Positions 1-8,556 of a stretch of 64,000 nucleotides of DNA are shown piece after piece; the first letter of the stretch is position 1; the number at the start of each line of letters is the position of its first letter. The notes below the pieces were generated by a model. That model saw only the letters and a list, made by a program, of their open reading frames with translations. It was not told where the DNA came from and searched no databases. The position numbers and the translations under genes were made by a program. The stretch is from Lachnospiraceae bacterium AC2028 (lineage in GTDB: Bacteria; Bacillota; Clostridia; Lachnospirales; Lachnospiraceae). The stretch is from assembly GCA_000702685.1 (NCBI GenBank), contig JNJD01000007.1:310001-374000 (forward strand), written 5' to 3'.

Positions 1-1065
1 CAGTCCTCTGACACCGAGTGCGGGATTATCCTCATGCGCCGGTCCGTCCGCAGACGAAACTGGATCCTTGTCACCGCCCGCATCCAGCGTTCTTATCACA
101 ACGGGTTTTCCGTAAAAAGAATCCGCTATCCGGCTGTAGACTTCTGCCTGGTCTTCCTCCGCAGGTATGACGCTTCCGTTCATGAAAAGGAATTCGGTAC
201 GTACAAGTCCGGCGCCGTCCGATGCGGATGCGATACCGGGAACCTTTTCAAATCCGATATTGCACATCACATCAATCGTGACACCGTCCATCGTCACGCT
301 CGGAGCATACGGTTCCTTAACCGCTTTATTCTCATCACCCGCAAGTTCCAGGATCTTTTTATATGCATTCTTCTCGTCATCCGAGGGAGCGATGATCACG
401 ATCCCCCTGTTTCCGTCCACGATGCATTCTGTGCCTGATGCGGCAAATTCATTACCGTAGCTTACGCCGAACACGGCGGTTATGCCCATAGAACGCAGTA
501 TTACCGCAGCGTGGGATGTGGCGGTTCCGGTTTTCAGAACAACAGCCTTTATTCCGTCATCCTGAAGTCCTATGATCTCCGCCGCACTGAGTCTGTCCGC
601 AAAAATGACATCTCCATCGGTTTTTGCTTCTTCGCGCGCTGCTTCGCCGGATTCTCCCATGCGGGCAAGTATCCCGCTTTTGACTTCGAGAAGATCCTCG
701 CTTCTTTCCATGAAAAGCTCATCGCCGGAGGCTTTGAGCAGTTCTTCATATTTCCTGCACGCTTCTTCAAGAGCCTCTCCCGCCCTCTTGCCGGATTCGA
801 TAAGTCCGGTGACTTCGTCGGAAAGCACCGGATCCCTGGCTATCATGATCTGTCCGGATATGATATCCTTTCCTTCCCTGCTGGATGCGGAAGATGCGAT
901 CTTTTTCATATCCCCTTCAAAATCAAGAAGAGCGTCAAAAAAACGCATCCTCTCAAGATCCGCGTCGAAGGCTTCGGTTTCAACGATCGCCCCCGATGCT
1001 GCAGATCTTTCCATGATGCGTCCCATCACTATTCCTTTGTTAACGGGAAGGCCTTTATACTTCAT
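1..1065 (-). CDS. ptsI: PTS enzyme I (phosphoenolpyruvate-protein phosphotransferase), 3' end beyond window
   Basis: Enzyme I takes phosphate from PEP and passes it to HPr, the first step of all PTS sugar uptake in the cytoplasm. I read 355 codons on the minus strand from the ATG at 1065; the reading frame is open to base 1, so roughly the last 200 residues are outside the window. Seen: an N-terminal segment starting MKYKGLPVNKGIVMGR, the phospho-histidine motif TATSHAAVILRS, the PEP-binding strand GLVRTEFLFM, then IRTLDAGGDKD and NPALGVRGL of the C-terminal TIM barrel. The start overlaps the end of fruK by 11 bp, so the two are translationally coupled. The spacer in GDKD-PVSSADG is longer than in many enzymes I. 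No HPr gene is visible here. Identification is firm; only completeness is unknown. Confidence 0.93.
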   Translation of the reverse strand, partial: MKYKGLPVNKGIVMGRIMERSAASGAIVETEAFDADLERMRFFDALLDFEGDMKKIASSASSREGKDIISGQIMIARDPVLSDEVTGLIESGKRAGEALEEACRKYEELLKASGDELFMERSEDLLEVKSGILARMGESGEAAREEAKTDGDVIFADRLSAAEIIGLQDDGIKAVVLKTGTATSHAAVILRSMGITAVFGVSYGNEFAASGTECIVDGNRGIVIIAPSDDEKNAYKKILELAGDENKAVKEPYAPSVTMDGVTIDVMCNIGFEKVPGIASASDGAGLVRTEFLFMNGSVIPAEEDQAEVYSRIADSFYGKPVVIRTLDAGGDKDPVSSADGPAHEDNPALGVRGL

Positions 1066-1990
1066 CGAATACTTTCATTATCTCCTTGTAATCGGGAAGC
1101 TTTCCTTCGAATACCGCTGCGCTTCCGGCCGCTACTCCGAGCTTGAGGGCATATCCGTAATCGCGCTCATCAAGATAGCCCTTGATGAAGCCCGCAGTCA
1201 TCGAATCTCCCGCGCCGAATGCTCCGAGTGGCTTTCCCGAGGGTGCCTTGCACTTATGGATCTCACCGTTCTTATCCAGAAGAAAGGCTCCGTCGGCTCC
1301 CATGGATACAATGACATTCTCGACTCCGGCTTCCCTAAGTTTTTCGGCTTCGGATATTATCTCATCCTCGCCCTTAAGCTCTCTTCCGGCAGCCTGGCAG
1401 AGTTCCTCGAGATTTGGTTTTACCAGGAAAGGCTTGTACTTGAGTGCTTTGGTAAGTCTGTCACCGGTCATGTCCACGACGGTCTTTACGTTTTCGGGAA
1501 CCGAGGAAAGGATCCTGTCGAGCATATCCCCGGGCGCCTGGGTCGGCATGCTTCCCGCAAGAACCAGAACATCACCCTCGGACAGTCTTTCGATCTGATC
1601 GCAGAGTTCATCCACGGATCCGCTCTCAACAACAGGGCCTGCGGCATTGAGCTCCGTCTCTTCAAATCCGCTCTCACCGGAGCCCTCATAGGGAACTCTT
1701 ATCTTTACATTTATCCTGCTCATTCCGTTTTTGTAGGGAAGCATTATAAATCCCGTACGGATGCCTATCGAGCGGACAGTTCCTTCTATCTCGTCTCCGG
1801 TCGTGCCGGCGATGAATCCCAGAGCCTTGGTCGGTACGTCAAGATTCTTCAGAACGACCGATACATTGATGCCTTTGCCTCCTGCGCGGAGCTCCTCTCT
1901 TTCCGACCTGTTCGTTCCGCCCTTTTTCAGATATGAAGCGGGATACATTACGTAATCGAGTGAAGGGTTGAGCGTTAAAGTGTAGACCAT
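1055..1990 (-). CDS. fruK: 1-phosphofructokinase (PfkB/ribokinase family)
   Basis: Phosphorylates fructose 1-phosphate, the product of fructose PTS uptake, to fructose 1,6-bisphosphate. The 311 residues match the family length. It opens with MVYTLTLNPSLDYVMY, typical of FruK/LacC, and carries the two PfkB signatures: the early glycine-rich AGGKGINVSVVL and the C-terminal GAFGAGDSMTAGF, whose Asp is the catalytic base. SMGADGAFLLD and VKPNLEEL are also family-typical. The start follows trkH by one base (TAA A ATG) with AGGAG inside the end of trkH, and its end overlaps ptsI. No fruA permease gene lies in the window. Tagatose-6-phosphate kinase (LacC) is the main alternative; the ptsI neighbour favours FruK. 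Confidence 0.88.
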   Translation of the reverse strand: MVYTLTLNPSLDYVMYPASYLKKGGTNRSEREELRAGGKGINVSVVLKNLDVPTKALGFIAGTTGDEIEGTVRSIGIRTGFIMLPYKNGMSRINVKIRVPYEGSGESGFEETELNAAGPVVESGSVDELCDQIERLSEGDVLVLAGSMPTQAPGDMLDRILSSVPENVKTVVDMTGDRLTKALKYKPFLVKPNLEELCQAAGRELKGEDEIISEAEKLREAGVENVIVSMGADGAFLLDKNGEIHKCKAPSGKPLGAFGAGDSMTAGFIKGYLDERDYGYALKLGVAAGSAAVFEGKLPDYKEIMKVFDEV

Positions 1991-1991
1991 T

Positions 1992-3431
1992 TTATCTCCT
2001 TTTTGTATGAACCATGCTGAACAGGAGAAGTACGGGGAACAGTTCGAGTCTTCCCGTGAGCATGTCGAATATCAATATAATTTTTGAAAATACGGAAAAG
2101 AAACCGTAATTGCATGTGGGTCCGACCAGCGACATACCGGGTCCGATATTGTTGATCGTAGCGGTAACCGCTGTAAAGCCCGTGGTAAAGTCATAGTTTT
2201 CAATGCTAAGGAACAGAAGCGATATGAAAAAGATGACGAAGTAGATCGAAATGAAAACGTTGGTGGATCTGATGACAGATTCCTTGACCGTATTTCCGTC
2301 CATTCTGAGAAGCTTGACCTCCCTGGGATGACGGAGTACGGACAGCTCCTTCTTGAACTGCTTCATCAAAAGCACGACTCTGTATACCTTGACACCTCCG
2401 GCTGTCGATCCGGAACAGCCTCCGATGATCATAAGCATTATAAGGATGGTCCTGGACAGCTCCGGCCAGGCATCAAAGTCCGCGGTCGAATATCCGGTAG
2501 TGGTCATGATGGAAGCAACCTGGAAGAACGAATGATGGAACGCTTCGCCGAGGCTTCCGTATATCTTGCTGATATTGAATGCGATGAGTACCGTGGAAGC
2601 GATGATTATTCCGATGTAGTATTTAACTTCCTCTATATGGAATGCTTCTTTTATCTTGCCTGAGATCAGGAAGAAATAAAAAGTATAATTGATTCCGCTG
2701 GCTGCCATGAAGAATGCGATGACATTCTGCTGTGCCGCGGTATATGTTCCGCAGGATTCGTTGACCATTCCGAAGCCTCCGGTACCGACACTTCCGAACG
2801 TGAGCAGTGCGGAAGAATACAGATCCATTCCGGTTATGAGGAGCGAAATGATCTCGGCAAGCGTGATACCGAAATACATTCCGTACATGAGCCTTGCGCT
2901 GTCGCGGACATGAGGTACGATCCTTTCGACCGAAGGTCCCGTGGACTCCGCTTTCATCAGATTCATATCGGAAGTGCCGAGCATGGGAAGCACCGCCATC
3001 ATGAACATAAATACTCCCATGCCGCCGATCCAGTGCATGAAGCTTCTCCAGAACATTCCGGATCTGCTGAGCAGGGTGACATCCGATAATATGCTCGCTC
3101 CGGTCGTCGTAAAACCGGATACCGTTTCAAAGAGCGCATCGATATAATTCGGAATGTCGCCACTGAGCATCAGAGGCAGCGCTCCGATGAGTGAAAGAAC
3201 GATCCAGCACAGTGCGACGATTATATATCCTTCCTGGAGCGAAAGATGTTTGCCGCGCTTTATGCGTGTAAGGGGAAAACCGAGGATAAGGCAGATGAAG
3301 ATCGTCAGCAGATACCACATCCAGTTTCCGTCGGAATAGATCAGGGATACGATCAAAGGAAGTATCAGGAACGCACTTTCAAAGATCAGAAGTATCCCCA
3401 CGATATAAAGTATTATCGAATTCTTTTTCAT
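1992..3431 (-). CDS. trkH: Trk/Ktr-type potassium uptake transmembrane protein TrkH
   Basis: Membrane-embedded K+ translocating subunit of the Trk system, gated by the cytoplasmic TrkA ring. The 479 residues contain four membrane-pore-membrane repeats; the four filter loops are visible as SGFTTTGASIL, FGSVGTGGFG, TTTGYSTADFD and INNIGPGMS, each with the filter glycine. HWIGGMGVFMFMMAVLP is the conserved segment after the first loop. The gene starts 2 bp after trkA and ends 1 bp before fruK, so it is the middle of a tight operon. Length and the full set of eight membrane helices plus two extra N-terminal ones fit TrkH rather than the shorter KtrB. Confidence 0.93.
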   Translation of the reverse strand: MKKNSIILYIVGILLIFESAFLILPLIVSLIYSDGNWMWYLLTIFICLILGFPLTRIKRGKHLSLQEGYIIVALCWIVLSLIGALPLMLSGDIPNYIDALFETVSGFTTTGASILSDVTLLSRSGMFWRSFMHWIGGMGVFMFMMAVLPMLGTSDMNLMKAESTGPSVERIVPHVRDSARLMYGMYFGITLAEIISLLITGMDLYSSALLTFGSVGTGGFGMVNESCGTYTAAQQNVIAFFMAASGINYTFYFFLISGKIKEAFHIEEVKYYIGIIIASTVLIAFNISKIYGSLGEAFHHSFFQVASIMTTTGYSTADFDAWPELSRTILIMLMIIGGCSGSTAGGVKVYRVVLLMKQFKKELSVLRHPREVKLLRMDGNTVKESVIRSTNVFISIYFVIFFISLLFLSIENYDFTTGFTAVTATINNIGPGMSLVGPTCNYGFFSVFSKIILIFDMLTGRLELFPVLLLFSMVHTKRR

Positions 3432-3433
3432 TG

Positions 3434-4789
3434 CTATTCGAGGATCTCCCTGATGTTGGCGATATGAGCTCCGCCGATGACAACTATTACGGAATCTCCC
3501 ACCATAAGTTCATCCTGACCTGTGGGTATTATGTTCTTGCCGTTTCTGAAAATACTGCAGACAAGAGCATTCTTTTTCAATTTCAGATCCTTCAGCTTGA
3601 CTCCGGTCACAGGTGATTCAACCTTGATCCTGAATTCGAGCGCCTCCGCCTTTCCGTTCTCAAGCTTATAAAGCGATTCAACGTCATCGGATGCATCCGC
3701 ACTCATGGATCTTGCGAACTTGACTATATGATCCGCGGTAATCTTCTGAGGATTGATTATGGTGTCGAGATTCAGTGCATCGATGACCGAACCGAAATTA
3801 AGACGCCCGATCTTGGTGACAACCTTTGCGGACGAATGCTTGCGCGCATAAAGCGACAGAAGGATGTTCTCCTCATCAAGTCCTGTAAGCGCGGCAAATC
3901 CCTGGAACGAAGAGATATCCTCCTGGTCGAGAAGATCCCTGTTGGTTCCGTCTCCGTGAATGATCCTTGCGGCGGGAAGCTTGCCCGAAAGCTCTTCGCA
4001 TCTCTTGTAATCTATCTCGACGATCGTCGTATCTATTCCGGATCTTAAGAGTCTTTCGGCAAGATAGTAGGACATCGTACCGCCGCCCACTATCATTGCA
4101 TTCTTTACTCTGCCCTTTACTTCACCGAGCTTTCTGAAAAATGCGAGCGCATCCTTTCTGGTGGCCGCAATGCTTACATCGTCATCCGCAGCGAACGAGA
4201 AATCGCCCTTGGGGATTATGACATCGCCGCCTCTTTTGATCGTGCAGACGATGATGCCCTTCAGTATATCCTCACGCAGTTCCTGAAGGGACTGGCCGCA
4301 GACAGGCATCCCCTCCATAACGTGGAAATGGAAAAGTTCGATCCTTCCGCCTGAGAATGTATCGATCTTGAATGCTGAAGGGAAAAGAAAGACTCTGGAT
4401 ATCTCCATCGCGGCGGTATCCTCGGGATTGATGACCATGGCGAGATTGAATTCTCTCTTAAGGAACTCGATCTCATGGGAATAGATAGGGTTCCTTACTC
4501 TGGCTATGGTTTTGCACTTTCCGGCTTTTCCCGCGATAAGACATGCAAGAAGATTCTTCTCGTCGGAATCGGTAACGGCGATAAAAAGATCGCAGTCGGA
4601 GATACCCGCTTCAACAAGAGTCTGGTAGCTCACTCCGTTTCCGACAACACCCATTGCGTCGTAATGATTGGTTACCGCCGCAATGGCTTCGCTGTCCTCA
4701 TCCACAAGCGTGATATTATGATCCTCGCTGGAAAGCTGCTGGGTTATGACCATTCCTACCTTGCCACAACCGACTATGACTATGTTCAT
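3434..4789 (-). CDS. trkA: Trk potassium transport NAD-binding protein TrkA (two RCK domains)
   Basis: Cytoplasmic regulatory subunit that binds NAD(H)/nucleotide and gates TrkH. I chose the ATG at 4789, giving 451 residues, because it is preceded by GGAGG at good spacing and begins directly with the Rossmann strand MNIVIVGCGKVGM; the open frame runs 33 codons further upstream but that stretch overlaps the promoter. The tandem structure is clear: a first RCK-N with GCGKVG, an RCK-C around residues 135-220, a second RCK-N with MIVGGGTMSYYLAERL, and a second RCK-C ending VGDSVIVVIGG. The doubled layout distinguishes TrkA from single-domain KtrA. First gene of the trkA-trkH-fruK-ptsI operon. Confidence 0.93.
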   Translation of the reverse strand: MNIVIVGCGKVGMVITQQLSSEDHNITLVDEDSEAIAAVTNHYDAMGVVGNGVSYQTLVEAGISDCDLFIAVTDSDEKNLLACLIAGKAGKCKTIARVRNPIYSHEIEFLKREFNLAMVINPEDTAAMEISRVFLFPSAFKIDTFSGGRIELFHFHVMEGMPVCGQSLQELREDILKGIIVCTIKRGGDVIIPKGDFSFAADDDVSIAATRKDALAFFRKLGEVKGRVKNAMIVGGGTMSYYLAERLLRSGIDTTIVEIDYKRCEELSGKLPAARIIHGDGTNRDLLDQEDISSFQGFAALTGLDEENILLSLYARKHSSAKVVTKIGRLNFGSVIDALNLDTIINPQKITADHIVKFARSMSADASDDVESLYKLENGKAEALEFRIKVESPVTGVKLKDLKLKKNALVCSIFRNGKNIIPTGQDELMVGDSVIVVIGGAHIANIREILE

Positions 4790-4867
4790 AAATCCTCCGG
4801 GATATATGTCCGTCTCCGGGCGTGCCATATATGCCACCCACGGCAGGGACAAACTACTACATCTTGT

Positions 4868-4896
4868 ATAATACTCTTTTACGGGCACAATTTCAA
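4868..4896 (-). promoter_or_regulatory. Putative sigma-A promoter of the trkA operon
   Basis: On the minus strand TTGAAA (4896-4891) and TATTAT (4873-4868) are separated by exactly 17 bp. The predicted start lies about 70 bp ahead of the trkA ATG. The -35 box sits inside an inverted repeat (4884-4904). Confidence 0.6.
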
Positions 4897-4904
4897 TTTG
4901 TGCC
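4884..4904. promoter_or_regulatory. Inverted repeat overlapping the trkA -35 box
   Basis: GGCACAA - TTTCAAT - TTGTGCC: perfect 7-bp arms around a 7-bp centre that contains the -35 hexamer. Its position suggests an operator. It could instead be a hairpin at the end of the MurE-like transcript, but no U-tract follows on either strand. Confidence 0.45.
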
Positions 4905-4921
4905 GGGGCACAGGTCCGCCC

Positions 4922-6463
4922 TTATTTTCGCGCATGATGAGGGGACTCATCATACTCTTTGATATATTCGCGCGTATAATCCGCATCGGATCTGCAGGGC
5001 GCATAGACAGTACCGTATTTCTGTCTGGTCTCTTCACCCTTTCCGGTAATGAGGAGCACCGTGGGTCTTCTCACTTCAAGGATGGCCTTATGGATGGCGG
5101 CGCCTCTGTCTTCTATCTCTTCATATTCTATGCCGGCCGCCTTCGCGTATTTTGCAACTTCTTCCGAGATCTCCTCAGCGGGATCGGGGCCGGGATCCTC
5201 GGCACAGATATAGATCTTGTCGGCATACTTTGCCGCCACTTGGGGGAGCTCATATCTTCTCTGATAAGCCTTTCCTCCGGGACATCCGAAGATACCCACT
5301 ATATCGTATCCGGGATATTCTTTTTCAACCGATGAATAAAGCGCTTCAAAGCTGAGTTTGTTATGTGCGTAATCAACGAATGCATTCACAAGTCCGTCCG
5401 CACTCTTGAACAGTTCCATCCTTCCGGGGGACTTGGCCTTGCGAAGGCCCTCCCTGATGCATTCAACAGGTATCCCATAGATATCGGCCGCAGCAATGAC
5501 TCCGAGGGCGTTTTCAACATTGAAAAGTCCCGGCATCGTCAGCTCAAAATCCTCTTCGAAAGCCGGTTCCGCCTTCTTGGTTACGCTGAAGAATATGCTG
5601 TCGTTATCCTTCCTGATATCGTGGGCATAATAATCCGCGCTTTTATCCTTGCAGCTGAAGGTCACATATCTCTTTGCGGCCTTTGCTTCTTCCAGGACTC
5701 TTTCTATGCAGTCGGAATCGAGATTCACGACCGCATTTTCCGTAAGTGCGAACATCTTCATCTTGGAAGACAGATAATCTTCGAAGTCCGCATGCTCATT
5801 CGGGCTTATATGGTCCTCGGATATATTCATGAATACGGAAACGCCGAACCTGATACCGAGAACCCTGTCGTATTTGAGAGCCTGGCTCGATACTTCCATC
5901 TCGAGAAAATCTATTCCGCTTGAAACCGCATTGGCCATATGCTTATGCAGTTCAAGGGATTCCGCGGTGGTGATGTGGGACTCTTCCCTGATGACTCCGT
6001 CATAATTGTCGATGGACGAAAGAACGGCGCTCTCTCCTTTTCCTATCGAGGACAGATATTCGTCGACCACCGATTTCATATAATATGTGGAGGTGGATTT
6101 TCCCTTCGTTCCTCCGAATGCGGTGATCTTCAGTTTATCCTGGGGACGGTCATAGAAAAGATCCGCAAGGACCGGCATCGCCTTCCTTATATCGGATACT
6201 ATGATCGAAGGAACGGTATTTCCCTCTTCGTATTCTATTTCGGAGATGTAGCACACCGCGCCGTCATCAATCGCAGACTTTAAATATTCGGCCCTGAATG
6301 CCGCACCCTTGCAAATGAAAAGAGTCCCCGGCACAACCTCTCTGGAATCATATGTAACAAGAGAGATCTGTGAGGAAATCTTTTCGATGCGTTCGCACTT
6401 TTGCAAGAGCCCTGCCTGCTCCAGTGCCTTTACATATTCAGTTACTGAAAGTGTTAAACTCAT
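4922..6463 (-). CDS. MurE-like Mur ligase (UDP-MurNAc-tripeptide synthetase family)
   Basis: Mur ligases add an amino acid to a UDP-MurNAc peptide using ATP in the cytoplasm. The 513 residues have three Mur domains: an N-terminal substrate domain (VTYDSREVVPGTLFICKG), a central ATPase with an altered P-loop GGTKGKSTSTY, EVSSQALKYDRV, NISEDH and the lysine in SSKMKMF that is carbamylated in MurE, and a C-terminal domain with PGRMELF and VDYAHN. In the C-terminal domain the meso-DAP-selecting DNPR motif is absent; EDPGPDP takes its place, and GCPGGKAYQRR replaces the GDRDKGKRP loop. Both resemble the L-lysine-adding MurE branch of lactic acid bacteria (recalled, not aligned here). It overlaps the racemase gene by ATGA. 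It may be the cell's MurE or a paralogue with another substrate. Confidence 0.8.
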   Translation of the reverse strand: MSLTLSVTEYVKALEQAGLLQKCERIEKISSQISLVTYDSREVVPGTLFICKGAAFRAEYLKSAIDDGAVCYISEIEYEEGNTVPSIIVSDIRKAMPVLADLFYDRPQDKLKITAFGGTKGKSTSTYYMKSVVDEYLSSIGKGESAVLSSIDNYDGVIREESHITTAESLELHKHMANAVSSGIDFLEMEVSSQALKYDRVLGIRFGVSVFMNISEDHISPNEHADFEDYLSSKMKMFALTENAVVNLDSDCIERVLEEAKAAKRYVTFSCKDKSADYYAHDIRKDNDSIFFSVTKKAEPAFEEDFELTMPGLFNVENALGVIAAADIYGIPVECIREGLRKAKSPGRMELFKSADGLVNAFVDYAHNKLSFEALYSSVEKEYPGYDIVGIFGCPGGKAYQRRYELPQVAAKYADKIYICAEDPGPDPAEEISEEVAKYAKAAGIEYEEIEDRGAAIHKAILEVRRPTVLLITGKGEETRQKYGTVYAPCRSDADYTREYIKEYDESPHHARK

Positions 6464-7167
6464 AATTCTTCGTACTCGGCTCCGCTTCTTACGATCGATT
6501 CTCTGACCAGCACATCGAGTGCATCGACGCAGTGGGCCGGAACCTTATGATGTTTTTTGTAAACGCTGAGTTCCGTGCATGCAAGGATTATCACGTTGCA
6601 TCCCTTTTCCTGGAGATTGCTCACCGCAGCATGGAACTTGTCCTCATCGCCGAGCTTGCCGGCTTTGATATCGTCATAGATAAGAGACATCACCATTTTC
6701 TGGTATTCGGGATCGGGAATCTCGCTCTCTAAGCCGAACTCGCTGCAAGCCTGCTGATAAAGGCCCGTCTTTACCGCTCCGTCGGTCGCAAGTATTCCGA
6801 CCTTCTTTACCCTGATCTCGCCTTCCGCGATATACCGTGCGGTTTCTTTGATCATATTGATGACGGGAACCGCGGTCATGGCCTGGATCTTATCAAGGAA
6901 GAAATGGGATGTGTTGCAGGGTATCGCGATATTTCCCGCACCGCATTTTTCGAGCTTTTCAATCTCGCCCTTCATGGACGCAAGAAGCGCATCATAATCT
7001 CCCGAATTTATCGCCTCGGTCCTGTCGGGCATCGAAGCGTGGCTGAGAATGACCATGTCGATATGGTCCTGATCCTTCAGAGCCCTGGTATGAGCTATGA
7101 TCTCTTCATAGAAATATGCGGTTGCTTCGGGGCCCATGCCCCCGATGACGCCTAAGATCTTCTTCAT
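6460..7167 (-). CDS. Aspartate/glutamate racemase family protein
   Basis: PLP-independent two-cysteine racemase, likely making D-aspartate from L-aspartate. About 235 residues, the usual size. Seen: the N-terminal GVIGGMGPEATAYFYEEII, the first catalytic cysteine in IAIPCNTSHFF, and the second in IILACTELS. The ATG at 7167 is preferred because AAGG lies 7 nt upstream; a GTG at 7173 is also possible and would overlap the preceding stop. Middle gene of a coupled triad with an ATP-grasp ligase before it and a MurE-like ligase after it, which points to D-Asp supply for a peptide ligase. Substrate is inferred from context; glutamate cannot be excluded. Confidence 0.85.
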   Translation of the reverse strand: MKKILGVIGGMGPEATAYFYEEIIAHTRALKDQDHIDMVILSHASMPDRTEAINSGDYDALLASMKGEIEKLEKCGAGNIAIPCNTSHFFLDKIQAMTAVPVINMIKETARYIAEGEIRVKKVGILATDGAVKTGLYQQACSEFGLESEIPDPEYQKMVMSLIYDDIKAGKLGDEDKFHAAVSNLQEKGCNVIILACTELSVYKKHHKVPAHCVDALDVLVRESIVRSGAEYEEL

Positions 7168-7169
7168 GT

Positions 7170-8390
7170 TCACACCTTGTAATATTTTTTGAACTTCACG
7201 TAGTGGCTGAAATAGTTTTTGATCATCCTGTACATTCTTCCGGGATTCGAATCACCCTTAAGAAATACCGGATTGACCACCTTGCCCTCGCTCCAGAGTC
7301 TCTTCATCGTCGCCTTAAGCTCCGGATCCTTGACATATTTAAGGGCAACACCTTTGGGAACAACGGTCCAGAGATGCTCCTCCTCGGCATATTTAAGAGG
7401 AAGGTCCTTCTTATAGAAGTAATCCTCGGTGATGTACTCCGCAACATTGAAGCCCGAGCCCGTCACATAGAAATTACTCCTGCCCTGTCTTGTATTGATC
7501 TCAAAGAATTTGAATTTTCCGTCACGGGTGTCATATTTGATGTCGAAATTTGAGAATCCGACATAATTCATTGATTCAAGAAGATTCTTTACCTTCTCCA
7601 TCAGTTCCTTATTGGGTTCGGTGATGATGAGCGCATGATTTCCGAGTCCGTGGGGAGTATGCTCCTCGAGAAGGACATGTCCGAGGCACATCATCTTAAC
7701 CTTGCCGTTATGATCAGAATACGATGTGAGCACTCTCATATATTCGTCATTGCCGGGGATCCTGTCCTGAATGATGAGCTTATCCGTGTATCCGGCCCCG
7801 TAAATATCGTGGATGACGCTTATGAGTTCATCGCGGTCATGTATCGTATAGACCTTCTTCTGTGTGTCGAAGGGATGCTCCCAGTACTGTATGCCGTTTG
7901 AAGGCTTAAGTATAACGGGATAGGGAAAATCCATTGCGAAATCATCGCCCATGCCGGCGTCATATATAACCGTTCCGGGATAATCGATCCCCCACTTATC
8001 GCAAAGACCGTAGAAAGTCTCTTTCATCTGAAGGGAATGCATCAGATCGTGATCTATGTAGGGAGTGATTATATTCTCCGCAAGCTCCGCTTTATGCTTC
8101 GAGCAGAGCGCCACATACGAATCCCCGCATCCGACGAGGATCACGGTCTTGTCGCTGTGCTCCGCCGCAAAGTCATTCATTCTTTTTACGAAATACTCGT
8201 CCGTCTCGATCCTGGGATCGGCTTCATACTCGATGATCCTGCTGTCGTAGCTGGGACCCGTCGGATACTTTCCGAATACGTAGCACTTAACATTATATTT
8301 TTCATAAAATGCCCTGGATACGGAATATGTATTGATATCTCCGCCGAGCATTACGGGAATGAATTCTTTTTCGGTAAATGATAAGGACAT
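7170..8390 (-). CDS. ATP-grasp ligase, D-aspartate ligase (Asl)-like
   Basis: ATP-grasp enzymes join a carboxylate to an amine through an acyl-phosphate. The 406 residues begin with FIPVMLGGDINTYSVSRAFYEKY, which recalls the opening of the D-aspartate ligase of Enterococcus faecium. The ATP-binding core shows VILKPSNGIQYW, IIQDRIPGNDEYMRV and the Mg-binding FEINTRQGRSNFY. Asl ligase attaches D-Asp to the lysine side chain of UDP-MurNAc-pentapeptide; the adjoining racemase and MurE-like genes support that role here. Start has AGGAGAGG at suitable spacing. First gene of the triad. The reaction is inferred from recalled resemblance and neighbours, so another amino-acid acceptor remains possible. 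Confidence 0.75.
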   Translation of the reverse strand: MSLSFTEKEFIPVMLGGDINTYSVSRAFYEKYNVKCYVFGKYPTGPSYDSRIIEYEADPRIETDEYFVKRMNDFAAEHSDKTVILVGCGDSYVALCSKHKAELAENIITPYIDHDLMHSLQMKETFYGLCDKWGIDYPGTVIYDAGMGDDFAMDFPYPVILKPSNGIQYWEHPFDTQKKVYTIHDRDELISVIHDIYGAGYTDKLIIQDRIPGNDEYMRVLTSYSDHNGKVKMMCLGHVLLEEHTPHGLGNHALIITEPNKELMEKVKNLLESMNYVGFSNFDIKYDTRDGKFKFFEINTRQGRSNFYVTGSGFNVAEYITEDYFYKKDLPLKYAEEEHLWTVVPKGVALKYVKDPELKATMKRLWSEGKVVNPVFLKGDSNPGRMYRMIKNYFSHYVKFKKYYKV

Positions 8391-8435
8391 CGAAAGGCCT
8401 CTCCTACTCTTTTCCGGATTTTCAAAACAACTTTA

Positions 8436-8444
8436 AGTATACCA
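8436..8444 (-). promoter_or_regulatory. Extended -10 promoter for the ATP-grasp/racemase/Mur ligase triad
   Basis: The minus strand reads TGGTATACT, an extended -10 (TGn plus TATACT), about 45 bp ahead of the ATP-grasp ATG. No clear -35 box. Confidence 0.4.
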
Positions 8445-8556
8445 CATTTTGGGCTTTTTCGCTCATTTGAAGCGATGCCCGGGCACATACTTATCCCCAA
8501 ATTTCTGGATTATTATACACGTTTGAAGTAAAATTAAGAAATCGAGGTGTTTTACA

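Noticed and set aside
572-1936. Long plus-strand open frame of 454 codons
   Set aside because: It lies opposite ptsI and fruK, has no ribosome binding site and its product shows no family motif; it is a codon-bias shadow.
4790-4888. 33-codon N-terminal extension of trkA
   Set aside because: It runs through the promoter and the real start has GGAGG and begins the Rossmann strand.
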